Positions 6,160 to 6,189 of a DNA stretch of 6,189 nt are shown here, piece by piece. Numbering within the stretch: the stretch's first letter is position 1; each line of letters opens with the position of its first letter. Made by a program: the position numbers and the translations under genes. The stretch comes from Porticoccaceae bacterium (GTDB lineage Bacteria; Pseudomonadota; Gammaproteobacteria; Pseudomonadales; Porticoccaceae): NCBI GenBank assembly GCA_017858295.1, contig JAFMBU010000101.1:1-6189 (forward strand). The letters run 5' to 3'. Below the pieces are notes generated by a model. That model did not search any database. It worked only from the letters and a program-made list of their open reading frames with translations, and was not told where the DNA came from.

Positions 6160-6189
6160 ACAGGTATAAAGCCGCCTATTTAAAGCAGC
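6103..6189. other. Non-coding end of window after the operon
   Basis: These 87 bases contain no coding region I can support on either strand. They hold inverted repeats and a TTGACA hexamer, listed separately. There is no G+C-rich hairpin followed by a T-run, so no intrinsic terminator can be called on this strand; transcription may continue or stop by another route. Confidence 0.6.
6109..6139 (+). promoter_or_regulatory. Possible sigma-70 promoter for a gene beyond the window
   Basis: TTGACA at 6109-6114 is a perfect -35 consensus in non-coding DNA just after the operon. The best -10 candidates at reasonable distance are poor (CATTAA at 6131-6136, 16-base spacer; TAACAT at 6134-6139, 19-base spacer). 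TATAGA at 6124 is too close. The call is weak and depends on whether a + strand gene starts after 6189. Confidence 0.25.

Noticed and set aside
1..6189. A mobile element, defence system or CRISPR array
   Set aside because: There is no transposase, integrase, phage-like or nuclease gene, no terminal repeats and no regularly spaced repeats; nearly all the window is metabolic coding sequence.

Overview
The window looks like part of a catabolic operon from a gammaproteobacterium. The proteins resemble Pseudomonas and enteric homologues, GC content is moderate, and all genes are tightly packed on the + strand. A marine, oligotrophic-type lineage is possible, but this is a weak inference. I see no mobile element, RNA gene, CRISPR array or foreign-looking insert.

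Layout: (1) 1-468, the 3' end of a biotin-dependent acyl-CoA carboxylase beta (carboxyltransferase) subunit. (2) 502-1329, a crotonase-fold hydratase that resembles isohexenylglutaconyl-CoA hydratase (AtuE) more than methylglutaconyl-CoA hydratase (LiuC). (3) 1349-3370, the matching carboxylase alpha subunit, with biotin carboxylase and a biotinyl domain. (4) 3407-4066, a glutathione S-transferase family protein. (5) 4069-6102, a 2,4-dienoyl-CoA reductase (FadH)-type flavo-iron-sulfur enzyme. (6) 6103-6189, a short non-coding end with inverted repeats and a TTGACA hexamer but no clear terminator. Gaps between genes are 33, 19, 36 and 2 bases, so co-transcription is likely.

How the genes may work together: beta subunit, hydratase and alpha subunit in this order is the core of two related pathways. 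One is Atu, for acyclic terpenes such as citronellol and geraniol via geranyl-CoA. The other is Liu, for leucine/isovalerate via 3-methylcrotonyl-CoA. The carboxylase adds CO2 to the gamma-methyl carbon of a 3-methyl-2-enoyl-CoA, and the hydratase makes the 3-hydroxy-3-substituted glutaryl-CoA that a lyase would cleave. The hydratase sequence favours the Atu reading. A FadH-type reductase also fits, because after lyase and thiolase steps the remaining isohexenyl chain should give a 2,4-dienoyl-CoA (5-methylhexa-2,4-dienoyl-CoA) in beta-oxidation. The GST could handle reactive enals or another electrophile, but its substrate cannot be read from sequence.

The main points for a second look are: substrate-side active-site changes in the FadH-like enzyme, including loss of the glutamate equivalent to E. 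coli Glu164; the unusual addition of GST and FadH genes to an Atu/Liu-like core; a seven-codon micro-ORF bridging the hydratase stop and the carboxylase alpha start; and mutually exclusive inverted repeats after the last gene.
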